Position numbers and translations under genes: made by a program. DNA of 64,000 nt from the NCBI RefSeq assembly GCF_020921035.1, contig NC_063152.1, positions 34,826,494 through 34,890,493 of the forward strand. The letters run 5' to 3'. Positions 22,176-33,924 of this stretch are shown one piece after another. The DNA is from Rhodamnia argentea. Taxonomy: Eukaryota; Streptophyta; Magnoliopsida; Myrtales; Myrtaceae. The first letter of the stretch is position 1; each line of letters starts with the position of its first letter. Under the pieces are notes generated by a model. It was not told where the DNA came from. It did not search any database and worked only from the letters and a program-made list of their open reading frames with translations.

Positions 22176-25037
22176 ATGGCGGAGAGCCCAGTGACTTACC
22201 TACTCAACAAGCTCGCACAATTCACTGAGAATGAGGTGATATTCCTGACAGGAGCCCAAGAAGCAGCCCTCTCAGTGAGAGGAGAATTGGAGCGTGTCCG
22301 GGCCTTCCTCAGGGTTGCAGATGCCCTAGAGGAAGGTGATGATGAAGTCAAAGTGTGGGTGAAGCAGTTGAGAAACATAGCCTACGACATGGAGGACGCT
22401 CTCGACGAGTTCTTGCCACTCCTGAGACATGATCATGGAGTCGGATTCATTGGCCTCATCAGCAGGATGTCCTGCTGCATCAAGAACCTGAAGGCTCGAT
22501 ACCGTGTCACATCCGAAATAAAGCGCATAAACTCCACACTAAAGGGAATATGCAATGGGCACCGGAGGCTGTGCCACAAATTCAGCAGGGCCCAACAAGA
22601 TCCAAGCTCAACTCTAGCGGACAATACATGGCAGGACCACCAAGGCAATGCCCTTCTGCTAGATAAAACTGACCTAGTGGGCATTGAGCGGCCGAAGAAC
22701 GAGCTGGTCAGGTGGTTAATTGAGGGGGCTCTCAGGCGGGAGGTCATCTCCGTTGTGGGAATGGGAGGGTTGGGCAAAACAACTCTGGTGAAGCAAGTCT
22801 ACGATGACCCCCCGGTGAAGAAGCATTTCGTGGTGTATGCTTGGATCACTCTCTCTCTGTCCTCAAAGATCGAAGAGCTCCTCAAGGACATGCTTGATCA
22901 GATCATGAGGGTGATCAGGAAGCCAGTCCCTCCAGGGGCCTACCCTATGAATAGCCATTGGCTGAAGACGATCATCAAGGACCTGCTTCAGAGGAGGAGG
23001 TACCTGATCGTCCTTGATGACGCCTGGCACATAGACGAATGGGATGCGATCAAGCATGCCTTGCCCAACAACGGTCATGGAAGCCGGGTGATCATCACAA
23101 CTCGGAATGCCGATCTGGCATCAACCACCTGCAAGGAGTTCAGCGGGCTGGTAAAAACTATGAAGCCACTTGATCCAACCCACTCGTGGGAACTTTTCTG
23201 TCAGAAGGCGTTTCAGGGAAATTCATGCCCTTCCCACCTGGAGGAGATCTGTGAGTACGTTTTGAGAAAGTGTCAAGGACTACCACTCGCAATTGTGGCC
23301 ATCAGTGGTGTCCTGGCCGCGAAAGACAATAGGAGGATCTACGAATGGGAATTGGTTCGTCGGAGTCTTCGTACTGAGATTGACTGCAACGACAAACTCA
23401 AAAACTTGAAGAGAGTTCTTTCACTGAGTTTTAATGATCTGCCATATTACTTGAAATCCTGTTTCTTGCACTTAAGTTTATTTCCTGAGGGTCACCGCAT
23501 TAAATGTGGGAGACTGATTCGATTATGGGTCGCAGAAGGATTTGTTGAAAAGAAGGAAGGAAAGACCCTCGAAGAAGTTGCCAAGGACTACTTTGTGGAG
23601 CTGTTGAGCAGAAGCCTGATAGAGGTGGCTGCTAAACGAAGTGATGGAAGGGTAATGTATTGCCGTATCCATGATTTTCTGCGGGACATTATCACTTCAA
23701 AGTCGACTGATCAGGGGTTTGCAGTAATAGCCAAAGAAGAAAATTGTGAATGGCCAGACAAAGTCCGTCGCCTGTCAATACAGTACACCCCGCAAGCTCT
23801 GCAACGGAAATGGTCCTTGTGTCATCTTCGCTCTTTATATATATCTGGAACAGAGAGATCTTTTATGAATACAGTTCTAGCCAGTGACATGAAACTGCTC
23901 AATGTTTTGGATATGCAAGCGGCTCCCTTAATAAGGTTCCCTGCTCAAATTACTGATTGGTATTATCTGACATATCTAAGTTTCAGGTACACTGAGGTGA
24001 GTACAGTTCCAAGTTCTATCGGGAAGCTTCAAAACTTAGAGACTCTAGACCTTAAACACACAAATGTCACTGAATTGCCCGTTGAGATCTTGAAACTTCG
24101 ACGACTTCGTCATCTCCTTGTTTATCGCTACAAGAATATATCCTATTCATCCTTCAAATTTGGCTTTAAGGCCCTTAGGGGAATAGGGACTTTGCTATCC
24201 CTTCAAAAGCTGTGCTACATAGAGGCAGATGACGAGAGCAGTGGCAATGTGATGAGAGAGCTTGGAATGTTGACACAACTGGATAGGTTGGCCATTCTGA
24301 AATTTAGAAAAGAAGATGGCAGGGATTTGTGCCTGTCAATCTCCAAACTAACCAGGCTTCGAGCAATATCCATAGATTCTGTTGATGATGATGAGGTTAT
24401 TGATCTGCAACACCTCTCGAGTCCACCTCCATTCCTTGAGAGAATCTACTTGACAGGGCGCTTGGGGGCTTTACCTCACTGGCTACCCTCTCTCAGTAGC
24501 CTGATGAAATTGCACCTGAGGGGCAGCCGCCTAAAAAATGACCCTCTTATGTCTCTGCAAAATCTGCCGAATCTTGTGCATCTCGAGTTGCTTCAGGTTT
24601 ACGAAGGAAGTTCCTTGTGCTTTGAAGCAGAATCCTTTAAGAAGCTAAAGACTCTGAGTCTCGATCATTTTGAAGAACTCAGGGGCGTAGAAGTGGAGAA
24701 GGGAGCAATGCCTTATCTTGAGAAGTTAATCATTCAACGTTGCAAGTTACTAGAGAAGCTTCCATCAGGTATTGAATACCTGAAAAAGCTGAAAGTGCTG
24801 AGGGTTTTCGATATGCCAGATGAGCTCATCAAGAAGCTTGTACAAGGTGGACAAAATGATGACTATCAGAAAGTTGCGCATGTTCCGCAAGTATATTATG
24901 GCTACTGGAAAGACGGGGGCTGGGATGTCCAGTTAATCGAGAGATCAGTGCAGAGAGATCATTGCAGAGAGATCAGATCCGTGCATTTTCCAGACACTAG
25001 CATGAGTAGTAATCAGGAGTCACCATGTTGGAAGTGA
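22176..25037 (+). CDS. NLR2: CC-NB-ARC-LRR disease resistance protein, RPM1-like
   Basis: Single-exon 953-residue protein, collinear with NLR1 through almost its whole length. Expected role: intracellular immune receptor acting as a nucleotide-dependent switch. Visible parts: coiled coil (1-130) with MEDALDEF (72-79); P-loop GMGGLGKTT (195-203); kinase-2 IVLDDAW (278-284), with the usual tryptophan; RNBS-B GSRVIITTR (302-310); GLPLAI (368-373); RNBS-D CFLHLSLFP (429-437); IHD at the MHD position (498-500); LRRs from about 540 to 900. The N-terminus MAESPVTYLLNKLAQFTENE is of the RPM1/MADA type. The C-terminal tail after residue 925 differs from NLR1 in length and sequence. Start: first ATG, in a leader conserved with the relic at 60289. 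The 3' flank matches that of NLR1. No lesion is seen. Confidence 0.96.
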   Translation: MAESPVTYLLNKLAQFTENEVIFLTGAQEAALSVRGELERVRAFLRVADALEEGDDEVKVWVKQLRNIAYDMEDALDEFLPLLRHDHGVGFIGLISRMSCCIKNLKARYRVTSEIKRINSTLKGICNGHRRLCHKFSRAQQDPSSTLADNTWQDHQGNALLLDKTDLVGIERPKNELVRWLIEGALRREVISVVGMGGLGKTTLVKQVYDDPPVKKHFVVYAWITLSLSSKIEELLKDMLDQIMRVIRKPVPPGAYPMNSHWLKTIIKDLLQRRRYLIVLDDAWHIDEWDAIKHALPNNGHGSRVIITTRNADLASTTCKEFSGLVKTMKPLDPTHSWELFCQKAFQGNSCPSHLEEICEYVLRKCQGLPLAIVAISGVLAAKDNRRIYEWELVRRSLRTEIDCNDKLKNLKRVLSLSFNDLPYYLKSCFLHLSLFPEGHRIKCGRLIRLWVAEGFVEKKEGKTLEEVAKDYFVELLSRSLIEVAAKRSDGRVMYCRIHDFLRDIITSKSTDQGFAVIAKEENCEWPDKVRRLSIQYTPQALQRKWSLCHLRSLYISGTERSFMNTVLASDMKLLNVLDMQAAPLIRFPAQITDWYYLTYLSFRYTEVSTVPSSIGKLQNLETLDLKHTNVTELPVEILKLRRLRHLLVYRYKNISYSSFKFGFKALRGIGTLLSLQKLCYIEADDESSGNVMRELGMLTQLDRLAILKFRKEDGRDLCLSISKLTRLRAISIDSVDDDEVIDLQHLSSPPPFLERIYLTGRLGALPHWLPSLSSLMKLHLRGSRLKNDPLMSLQNLPNLVHLELLQVYEGSSLCFEAESFKKLKTLSLDHFEELRGVEVEKGAMPYLEKLIIQRCKLLEKLPSGIEYLKKLKVLRVFDMPDELIKKLVQGGQNDDYQKVAHVPQVYYGYWKDGGWDVQLIERSVQRDHCREIRSVHFPDTSMSSNQESPCWK

Positions 25038-25238
25038 ATGTGATATATTAAGTCAATAACTGTGAGTCTGCCAAATGTTTGTGACTTGTGACTTGTGAAT
25101 GTGTGCTGTAAGGCAGCTTTGAACGCGAGTATGTCTGCAAATGCCATTTAGGAGCTGTCACAAAACTATGTTAGCAATGTTTGGAGTTAATTCTTAGAAT
25201 GCAATAAGGGTTTTGATTGCGTCTCTCAATGCTCTATA

Positions 25239-25244
25239 AATAAA
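25239..25244 (+). terminator. Putative poly(A) signal of NLR2
   Basis: AATAAA 202 bp after the stop, in the same sequence context as the one after NLR1. Confidence 0.5.
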
Positions 25245-25589
25245 GCTCGTATGTAAAAACCATCTAGTAAAGATGTAGTAGTTTTGTGATTCCTCTTGCT
25301 CTCCCCTCTGTTGCGTGATCTCTAAAGCCTTCAAGCATGTAACGGGAGCAAAATACCTTGTACTCTTTTTAGAATGTCCCTTTCCACTTCCATGTCATGA
25401 ACATTTCATCTGGGTAGATCATCACAATCACGTTCAAACCCCGTCATGATCTCCCATGACTCATTATCGGTAAACCCCCGGCCGATTCTTTTACTTGACG
25501 AAGCAAGTTTATAGAAAGCTTTAACACGATGGTATTCTGAAAGGAAATAGTTGCCTGCAAATGTTCAGTAACTTCCACCGGAAACAATC

Positions 25590-26110
25590 ATCTTAAAGTA
25601 ATAGCCGGCCGATAGCCACTCAGGAAAATGTCACTCTTGTCGAATTTCTGAAATCGATCCTATCAACGATGCAAGAAAGTAATAGAAATTCGCACAACAC
25701 AAGAATTTACGTGGTTCAGCAGGGGAGATGTTCCGCCTACTTACGTTCACGGGGAGATGATATCTGTTTCACTAATAACGTATAAAAGTATACAGCCGTT
25801 CTTTCTCACACCCTCTCTATCTTTAGAGACCTGTTTCGCGCCAAATATATATAGCGAAACCCTACATGGCACAAATTACAAAATTTTCCACATAATCTCT
25901 TGGGGGCCTTTCGGAACCGCCTCATAATCTCTTGGATAACAGAATACAAGACATCAACCTCAACAACTTTTATTAAAATTACTGTGAAAATATGTTCAAC
26001 ACTTGCAATGAACTTGCCTAGTAAAGAAGAACTTTGATTAGAACCATGTCAGAAGTTTCTGAGAAGTTTCCGAGGTATAAAACAAGGGGGGATTGGAGAT
26101 GAATTAAGTT
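25590..26110 (+). repeat. Block duplicated with the region upstream of NLR1
   Basis: This is the partner of 5700-6130, split here by the solo LTR at 25638-25965. Confidence 0.75.
25638..25965. mobile_element. Solo LTR, 328 bp
   Basis: It begins tgtcgaatttctgaaatcg and ends cctcaaca, flanked by actct (25633-25637) and acttt (25966-25970), a 4-of-5 target duplication. The paralogous DNA at about 5770-5790 lacks it. The interior carries a tttacgtggttcagcagggg tract of the kind seen in plant Copia LTRs. No internal retroelement sequence remains. Confidence 0.8.
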
Positions 26111-26639
26111 TCCTATCATTTTCTTTGAAATGTTAAACTACAGTTTACTAAAAAAAATTCACGCAGTTAGTTATGTTAATACACGAGCCAAGGAAATTAA
26201 GTAGCGTGCAATAATACTCAAAGATATTAGTAATGGTCATTTTCAACTTATTCAATATTCCGACCAAAAAAAAAAAATAGTCAAGAAAATGAGGGTAAGG
26301 TTTTTTAATTTCAGATGATTGTTTAGTGAAATTGATGAAACTAGCGGGTGTGCATCAGGAGCAAATAGCCATACACTGATGAAGTGACTAGACATCATAA
26401 GCTAATTTGGTGAACTACCTCAATTCCACGGACTTCCCAGACAATGGGGTTCAATTCTTGAGACTTGCCGAGAAGAAGTTAATTTAGTGAAGAGTCGCAT
26501 AAAGAAATTATTATAAGATAGAATCACGTGAAATTTGCATATTTGTATTTAATTTGTAGGATTTATTATATGACTAATTGACTATCTAAGCTAACATATC
26601 GATTTAGATTGTGCACAATCAAAGCGAGAAATAGAGAAT

Positions 26640-27660
26640 ATCGCGATATACGCACCATCACAAAGAGATATGATAGACCAAGAAAATATATCCTAAATAT
26701 GTCTAGCGTTCCCTCTCAAACTTAAGGTGACATGGAATCAATCAACTTGAGTTTGGATGAAAGAACCAAATACAAAATGCCTGGATAGATCACCGAGAAG
26801 TGATTTGGTGTATCGAAGAGAGAATCGATAGAGATTGATGTGGTTGCTTGTGAAGGAATGTATCGCAAACCGATTCAGAACGATCACATAGATAATAGAA
26901 GAAAAATAGACGACGCACGGTTTACCCAGGTTCATCCCGCAGTAGGGCTACGTCTTGCAAAAAGATTTCACTATGATATTGGTTTTTCAGCAGCACAACT
27001 CGTTACAATGATCTTTCATATGAGTACAATATATATAACCTAAAATGGGTCCAAAACCTAAGCCTATCATAATCCCTTTGATCCCACAACAAATGGGCCA
27101 ACTTAAACACAAACTCAAACCAGTTGTTATTTACGGGGTGCAGCCCTCAAACCCCCTTTCATTCACCGACAAGTGGGGTAGCCGTTCACTCACCGGGGAG
27201 CGGAACTCCCGCCCACCGACCGGTTAGTGCTGCCCTCGAACTCCCGCATTCGGTGCGCGGAGGTCACATGTCGTCGGATCATACTTCGGTTTCCCTAAAC
27301 TCATGTGGGTGTACCCGATATGAGAAACAAGAGTCCTCGAAGTATTCGCCAACTCCAACATTCTCCCACTTGGTGGATACTTCACGCAAATGAGAGTCAT
27401 CTCAATAACATTCCTCTTCAATCCAATTGCAGCAGAGTACCATTCAAACTTCGCACCAGTAACGCCTTAGGAAGTCTGAACTATTTTCCATAGTGCCGAC
27501 CTTTACAAGCCGAACCACTTTCTTTTACACTTTCTCTCGAACAAAATGATATTGTATATCGATGTGCTTTGTGATGAGTAAAATGCTAGATTCTTAGCTA
27601 AATAAATAGCTCCTTGATTGTCACATTTCACCTCTACGGCACCTTGCTCAAAACCGAGCT
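26640..27660 (-). mobile_element. Reverse Copia remnant: LTR, polypurine tract and RNase H end
   Basis: On the minus strand, 27650-27500 reads an RNase H C-terminal part (VKCDNQGAIYLAKNLAF, then a decayed HIDIQYHFVRE-like region). A polypurine tract (complement of ttctcccactt, 27361-27371) follows, and then an LTR whose edge is ccaaca at 27355-27360. The LTR outer edge is not resolved; 26640 is approximate. It contains the cggtttacccaggttcatcc tract typical of Copia LTRs. The remainder of the element is cut off by the Ty3-type LTR starting at 27690. Confidence 0.65.
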
Positions 27661-27689
27661 CTGAGCACAACAGCCGTAACCATACGGCC

Positions 27690-28400
27690 TGTCATGCCCC
27701 GATCCTCGGGTACACGATATCCCTACCTAAAAACCTCAGGTTGTAAGAGATAACGCCCTAGGGACGTTATCAACCCATTTATTTTTATCTTCGTATTAAG
27801 CACATGCGGAAACGATTTACTCCCAAACGATACATCAAGGCAAGGATAGTTAAACAGACAGTCACATCAAACAAACACGACAATTCAACAAATACCACAT
27901 TGTATTTAATTATCTTCGTTAGCCCAAAGAAGTGAAATAACTGCAAGCTCATTCTTCAAGCCACTTTCTACAACCCTCAGAAATACCAGGTCAGAATTAA
28001 CGCAACTTTCAAACTACTCCAATAAGGTTCACGTCCATTTCCAATTCTTCACGGCTAAAAGCCTAAAAATAGTTAGCGACAATAGGGTGAGATATAAATC
28101 TTAGTGAGTCAACGCCTAAGCCCGGCTAGAGCGTTGATTCGCTCAGACGTCCTAACAAGCGGTCACATCATTACAGAGCAGATATCTCAATCACATGCAA
28201 GCTTACCCTTCAGAAGCCACACATAATGCAATGCGGATGCGACATAACGGTCAAATCAACCATGCCAATTCATTGGCAAAGCATCACATCACTTGCATGC
28301 ATAGGACACCACACGTAGTCCATTTATTATCAGAAATGACCCCCGTAGGCCTAGCACACTAGTCCATTTACTTTCGGCGACGGCTTCTGATAGTGTATGT
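27690..28400 (-). mobile_element. Ty3-type LTR, reverse orientation, truncated
   Basis: It starts tgtcatgccccgatcctcgg, the reverse complement of a common Ty3-type LTR 3' terminus (gatcggggcatgaca). It follows the Copia RNase H remnant without transition. The far edge is not clear: the F-box/LRR homology resumes at about 28421, so the LTR probably ends near 28400 without a normal terminus. Motifs such as gacgtcctaac and gcccggctagag echo the forward LTR ending at 32617. Confidence 0.55.
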
Positions 28401-28420
28401 GATTCCACTCGACTAATCAG

Positions 28421-30021
28421 AAGACAATTCCTAGACATCTCCAACGCCTTCCGCACCTCCCTCACCATCCCCAACCAATTGACCCTGCACCTCGACTCCC
28501 TCCTCTCGCGGCACTTCACATCCCTCAAGTCCATCAACCTCAGCCCGTTTCGCGGCAATCCGTCCTCCGCCAAATCGCACAGTTCCCGTTGCCCCTCGAG
28601 CGCCTCGACCTCTCGAACCAAGAGTCCCTCCGCTTCGATGGGTTGCGCCATATGGGGTCCAAGTTCGGGGCTTTGAGGGTCTTGGTGCTGTCCAAGATTG
28701 GGCTTTTGGGGGATGATGACTTGGTTTCGATCGCGGAGCACTTTCCCTTGCTCGAAGAGCTCGACATCAGCTATCCGAGGGGGAGTCGTAAGGTTCGGGT
28801 ACGGATGACGGTATCTCGGTCCTATCTCAGACGTTGCAGAGGCTGTCGCGAATCGACGTTTCGGGTAATCAGTCTGTCTCTGATCAGTCTCTTGTGATTG
28901 TGGCAGTGAATTGCCCGTGTTTGAGGGAAATTTGGTTTAGGGATTGTGGCTTAATTACCGGGAAAGGTATTGCTTCGTTGATAAAGAAGAGGCCTCACTT
29001 GGTCTCCTTGGCCTTGATTGATATGGAGGAGGAGACAATTTTCTGTGAGGAGTTGGTGGATTCCTTTCGTCATGCGGAGGGTTTGAGTAGTCTGGATTTC
29101 TCGGGCTCGTTTATCTGGGATGAGTTGCTGAAGTCTGTCGTGGAGGCAAATATTCCGCTAGAGTGCCTTGTTCTTTCGGATGCTTCGGGGTTTTCGTTCA
29201 ATGGGATTTGGAAGATCGTGCTAAAGCACCGGGGCATCAAGGTCTTAGATTTGGAGGGAACACGTTTCCTCACGGATGGCGACATGAGCGTGGTTTGTAA
29301 AGATCTTGGCTGTCTAACCTCCATTAACGTCAGTCGCTGCATCAATCTCACAAAGACGACATTGTATAACCTCACAAGACAATGTCCCTTCCTGAAGAGA
29401 ATCTTTATGGAGAGGACGAACCTAAGGAAGGATGATGCTAATGAGACTGATATCGTGGTGAATTCTCAAGTGAGGTCTCTTATCATACCTAGTAACGAGA
29501 ATTTGACCGACGAATGCCTCAAGAAGATTGGGCGTGTGTGCCCCAACTTGTGGTATCTTGATGTGGGCGTTTGTTTGAAGATAACTGGGGACGGCATTTC
29601 GGGTGTGCTGAAGAGATGCTCTGAAATCAAGCATTTGGACATGCGTGGTTTAAAAAACATAGGGAATCTAAGCATTGACTTTGAACTCCCACAGTTAGAG
29701 GGCTTGCAAGCAGGTGGCTTGAAACTCAATGACGAGCAACTAGCCGCATTTATAAGTAGATGTTGCCATCTCAAGCATGTCGACTGACAGAAGCGTGTGC
29801 ATTTGTCGACCAAAGGGGTGGAAAAGGTGGTGAAGAATTGCAAGACATTGAGGAAGATAAATTTGGGGAGCTGCCATAATGTACGTGACGTTGTCCCATT
29901 CCTAGATTGGATGGTGTCCGTGAGGCCACCGTTGAGGAGAATAGTCCCACCTCACATATTCGTTTCCTCCGAAATCCAAGACTCCTTCTTGCCGCGTGGT
30001 TGTCTTGTCCGTGGTTATTGA
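28421..30021 (+). pseudogene. FBL1: 5'-truncated F-box/LRR-type gene
   Basis: It codes for leucine-rich repeats of the RNI/AMN1 type, with repeats such as CPCLREIWFRDCGLITGKGI, LTDECLKKIGRVCPNLWYLD and CCHLKH. Such proteins act as substrate receptors of SCF ubiquitin ligases when an F-box is present. Here the F-box and first codons are missing: homology to FBL2 starts at the FBL2 position near 41825. Lesions: a frameshift near 28565, another near 28800, and a TGA at 29785-29787. The longest open part (28834-29787) is 317 codons. The C-terminus ends GCLVRGY at a stop at 30019-30021, aligned with GCLVSDY of FBL2. The 5' edge abuts a Ty3-type LTR, which probably replaced the F-box end. Confidence 0.85.
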
Positions 30022-30601
30022 CTTCAAAAGGGACGATGGATGAGGTAATTGTGGTTGTCCAGCAGCTTGGTTGTCTTGTTAGAGATATTTTTCTAGGATA
30101 GCTTTCATTTTATCCAAGTATAAATGCCCTTGATTCTAAAAAACTTAGAAGCGAAGCCAATTGGTCAATGGTCACGCAGCGATCATGGATAAACCAGCAG
30201 AGAGATTAAATTAGAGAGAGGATAACTGGGCCGATTTTCTTTCTTAGACATGGTTGACAGTGAGTGTTAGCTACCATATTTACATGTCGCTTTAATGGGT
30301 GTCTTAACATATAAAACACGAGCGTAATTCCATATATTCCTGATATAAACTCACGATTTTACATCAAGGAGTTGAACAAATGGAAAGGGTTATCTTTGCT
30401 TCTTCATGCACTCCGATTACTGCACTTTACATTTGCATGTAATTTTGTTTCGATTTACTTTCAATTCTATGTAATCTCATTTTCATGTGGGCTTTACATT
30501 TCCTTGCTTCCCCTATTCAAAAATTGATCACTCAATGTGAAACATCATTCTGCGCTTTGTACTTGGAAGTGGAAACCACAGGCCAATCTCGATCTATAAT
30601 A
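30022..30601. other. Intergenic stretch without a recognisable gene
   Basis: This is the 3' flank of FBL1. The beginning (attgtggttgtccagcagct at about 30050) matches the 3' flank of FBL2 at 43473. Nothing else is recognised. Confidence 0.6.
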
Positions 30602-32617
30602 TGTGAGTTATTTTTGACTAGGTCAAAAAAAAGTGGTGGGACCCACTAGTATTAAAAAAAAAAAAAGAAGAGAGCAGATGATTTCTCCAAAAAGAGGCAT
30701 CGGGAGTCTTCCATCGCATAAAGAGAAGAAAAAGAAAACAGAAAGGGGAAAGGAAGAAAAGGAGAGAAAGAAGAGAAGAAAGAAGGAGAAAGGAGAAAAG
30801 GGAAAAAGAGAAATAGAAACCAGTCACGTGCGCGCGCCACCCTCCACGAGCGCGTCGCTGAAGTCGTTTCCCTACATGTCGCAGCACGTGGTAAGCGCTC
30901 GCCCTCTCTTCCCTCTCTATTGAAGTGATTTTTTTGATTTAGGGCAAAAATTCGGATCTTGAGGGAAACTGAGTTGCTGTGTCCTATCTCATGGGTGATT
31001 GGCCACGTTTTTGCTTGGGAATGAAACTTTAGGATGTTATGAAGCCGTAGGATTCGACGGATCACGATTTCGTGTTATGGTTTGCCCGGACCGAGCAATT
31101 CAAATCTGGTGCGCAGACTTACTGCGCGAACAGTGGACTTTGAGGGCTATTTTCTTTAGTTTCTGGTTGTCGGTTGAGGTTGACCCTGTTGAGACTTTTG
31201 TAGTACGTTAAATAATCTTCGTTTTGACTACAATATTGCATCAATCGGACTTCGTTTGATCAAGTTGAGGAAGTTCTTGCAATTAGGGCTGGAAAATCCG
31301 AGTTTTGGAGAATTTGATGTCGCAGGGCCTGATTTTGGTGTTGGTCAACCATGATTATTGTACGAAATAAACTTAAGGATGTTATGGAGCTAATGCTTTT
31401 GACGGTTTGTAAATTGGATTTACGGTTTGTCCAAACGAAATCTCTGAAGTTTGGCGTGCGGGCTGTCCAAGTGCACAACCGGTAGTTTTTTGTCCCGTAG
31501 GTGTCCGATTGTCGACGTTTATACGTCATTTAGTCAAGTTTTTCGCATGCATAGTATTTTACAAGCTTTTAATGTTATTTTTCAACTAATTTTTAGGATT
31601 TCAAGCTTTGCGGTTCAATGACTACTATAAGTTGGTTTGCGACTTTTTAAGGTGAGTTGCACTCTCTCTTCTAAGAATTTATAAAACTCATGCTTTAAAG
31701 ATGAGCACATGTACTTTGGTGTGATTTTCTTGACAAGGTGAAGTAAGGTGACGTTTAGAGCATTATTTTTGCATAAACGGGATCGAGCTATTACTACCAT
31801 TTGATTGTTTGATATGGCTTGTTGACGATTATCTTGCTGAAATACTGTTTGAGAAATATGTTTATGAGAAAGGCTATGTATTTGGTTTTTAGTCTTTTGT
31901 TTGTGAAACTAGATCGTTGTGGTTTTTCTGGATTTTGGTACTCATGTCCCTATGATTAGAACCCACCGAGGTGGAGGTAGTATGCATACTGTTAGGACGT
32001 CATTGAGCCGAACCACCGGCTAAAATGGGTGGTAGACCTAACCAAGAGGGGTAAACTTGGTCGCCTTGTCACGGCGTTAAACGTGGCCATAGTTGATGAT
32101 GAGTATGAGATTATTCGATGGATGAACCATCGAAAGTTAGTTTAATGAGATTAATCAATGGTTTAAGCCATTGATAATTTGTTGTTATTATGATTTGCTA
32201 TTTGACTTACTTTGATGATTGCATAGTGATTTCTCGATCCACTTAGAAGATATTGTACTTCTCATTGAGCTGTGGTTGCTCACTCCGTTATCTCTTTTGC
32301 TTTTCGGGTTCTTTGGCGAGCCGCAAGTAGGATCGAATGTCCGTTAGTCGTAGGACTTTTGGGATAGTGGGGATATATTTTTGGATAAGTTGTATGTAGT
32401 TGGTGAGTTCAAGCTAAATGGAAAGCTATGTATGTTTGTCCTTCCATTTTGGGAGATGAGCTCTAAATTTTTTGTGAACATGTGACTTGTTTATCATATG
32501 TATGTGGAGGTATATATTTTGGATATCAGGTTTTTGTTTTTACTTTGAGGCCGCGTCCTTTGGGTAAAGAAGGACGGTCGTGTCATGTCTTTTTTCTTGG
32601 AGAATCGGGATGTGACA
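30602..32617 (+). mobile_element. Ty3-type LTR (solo or truncated), forward orientation
   Basis: It ends at 32617 with gggatgtgaca, matching the terminus style at 1574. The part 31950-32110 (ccaccgaggtggaggtag, ggtggtagacctaaccaag, gtaaacttggtcgcc) and the tract cgcgtcctttgggtaaagaaggacgg near 32555 are typical of these LTRs, and a related tract is at 5640. The 5' edge is uncertain: 30602 is the first TG that fits, but no target duplication matches. A purine-rich block (30640-30820) and a cacgtgcgcgcgccac patch lie inside. No coding region is recognised. Confidence 0.5.
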
Positions 32618-32879
32618 CGATCTCTCCGATCGTAATGAAGTTCAACGTGTCTCGGTGCATCTTCCTTTATTGTACATTTTATGAAGAATTCGCTTTTGGA
32701 GATTGTGAGAACGTACAGGTGTGGTGATGCGTAGGAAAATGTTAGGGCCTACCAACACAAGCCATGGATGAATGCACCTGAATTCAATGAATTTGGATGG
32801 CTCAATACAGCACCTGAATTCCTGGCTCCTCCTGCCAAAGCACGAAACTACAAAGCTAAACAAAGAAGAGGGGCATTTC

Positions 32880-33804
32880 TGCCCTTCCATGGCCTAAAAA
32901 GTACAGTGAGATTGTCGACTTAGACTAGATGGCTACAATCAGCGTGTAATGATCCGACGTTTGACTATAATTGTCAATTAACAGCTGACAGTCGTCCTAG
33001 TTATTCAACAGTTCATAAAGGACCCAACAATATTGCCATGGTATTACGGTAGACATGCCTATAAAAGGGATGAGAATGGCCACTCGGGAAACTGAGCCGT
33101 AACAACCATGCGATCAATGTTCAATTCAAAAAGGTTGGTTATTATTTTCCCCTTACTTCGATATCGACAAGCTAACATAAATAACCATCGTGATACTTTC
33201 AGGAACTTGACTGAATTTGAACTCTTACAAATTTCGACTAGATGGATGAGATGCATCGGAGGTGATCATGGATTTGTGGCCTGTCGGGCCGAAAGCATAA
33301 ATTGGACTAGCCGTTCAATTCTTGGTCCGTTCAAGCCCTGCCCATCTTACATTAAACGATTAGTAATTTGTTTTCACGTAGAAATTGGTCCGCCCATGGA
33401 TCGATCTAGTATTAAAATATGAAAGGTACATAGCCCATAATTAGCACTAGTGCCGACTGGATTAAACTCGGTCCACCCCTCCAAAAGAATTTCCCCGCGA
33501 TTTTGGGGGGCCCTTTTAGATCGCCATACACGTGCTCCGTTATTTCATTGAACCAATGGCCGAAGAACTTGGGTGTGGTGCAAACTGGATGTCGTGACAT
33601 ATGGAGTGTTTCATTAAATCCAAATTTCGATGGATGTCTTCTTAGATGCATACAGCTGGATTAACCTTTAACGGGCGAGACTTAGGGAACCCGCTATATG
33701 GTAAACCCTAGCTAAGAAAAAGGAGAGATGGACCGAGACCAGATGGATAACGATCAGCGTGTAATGGTTCGACGATTAAGGATAATTATCAATCAACAGT
33801 TGAC
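32880..33804 (+). repeat. Duplicated block A, upstream flank of the F-box/LRR unit
   Basis: It shares ordered landmarks with 39655-40560 and, for part of its length, with 40500-40930: ttccatggcctaaaa, caacagttcataaaggaccc, tcgatatcgacaagctaa, gaggtgatcatgg, ttggtccg and gatggatgtcttctt. The block ends with gatcagcgtgtaatggttcg at about 33752, the start motif of the next unit, so the units were tandem. Confidence 0.75.
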
Positions 33805-33924
33805 TTGGGGGGAGTAGATTTCCTCACAGATGAGGTCATGGGAGTGATACGTAGAGATCTTCGCAGTCTGACCTCGGCCGACATCAGACACTGCTTAAAT
33901 CTCATGAAGACGACATTAGATAAC
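33805..33924 (+). pseudogene. FBL3: 120-bp fragment of the F-box/LRR gene
   Basis: It is nearly identical to FBL2 42646-42770 (ggggggagtagatttcctca, gatcttcgcag, ctcatgaagacgacatta). On the left it is joined to duplicated block A and on the right directly to the downstream flank (aacttctgttggctgtgg), so about 1.1 kb of gene between FBL2 positions 42771 and 43888 is missing. The right junction shares only a few bases (taac/aactt). Confidence 0.85.

Noticed and set aside
30618..31065. Overlapping K/E-rich and F/L-rich ORFs on opposite strands
   Set aside because: They come from a purine-rich low-complexity block inside an LTR.
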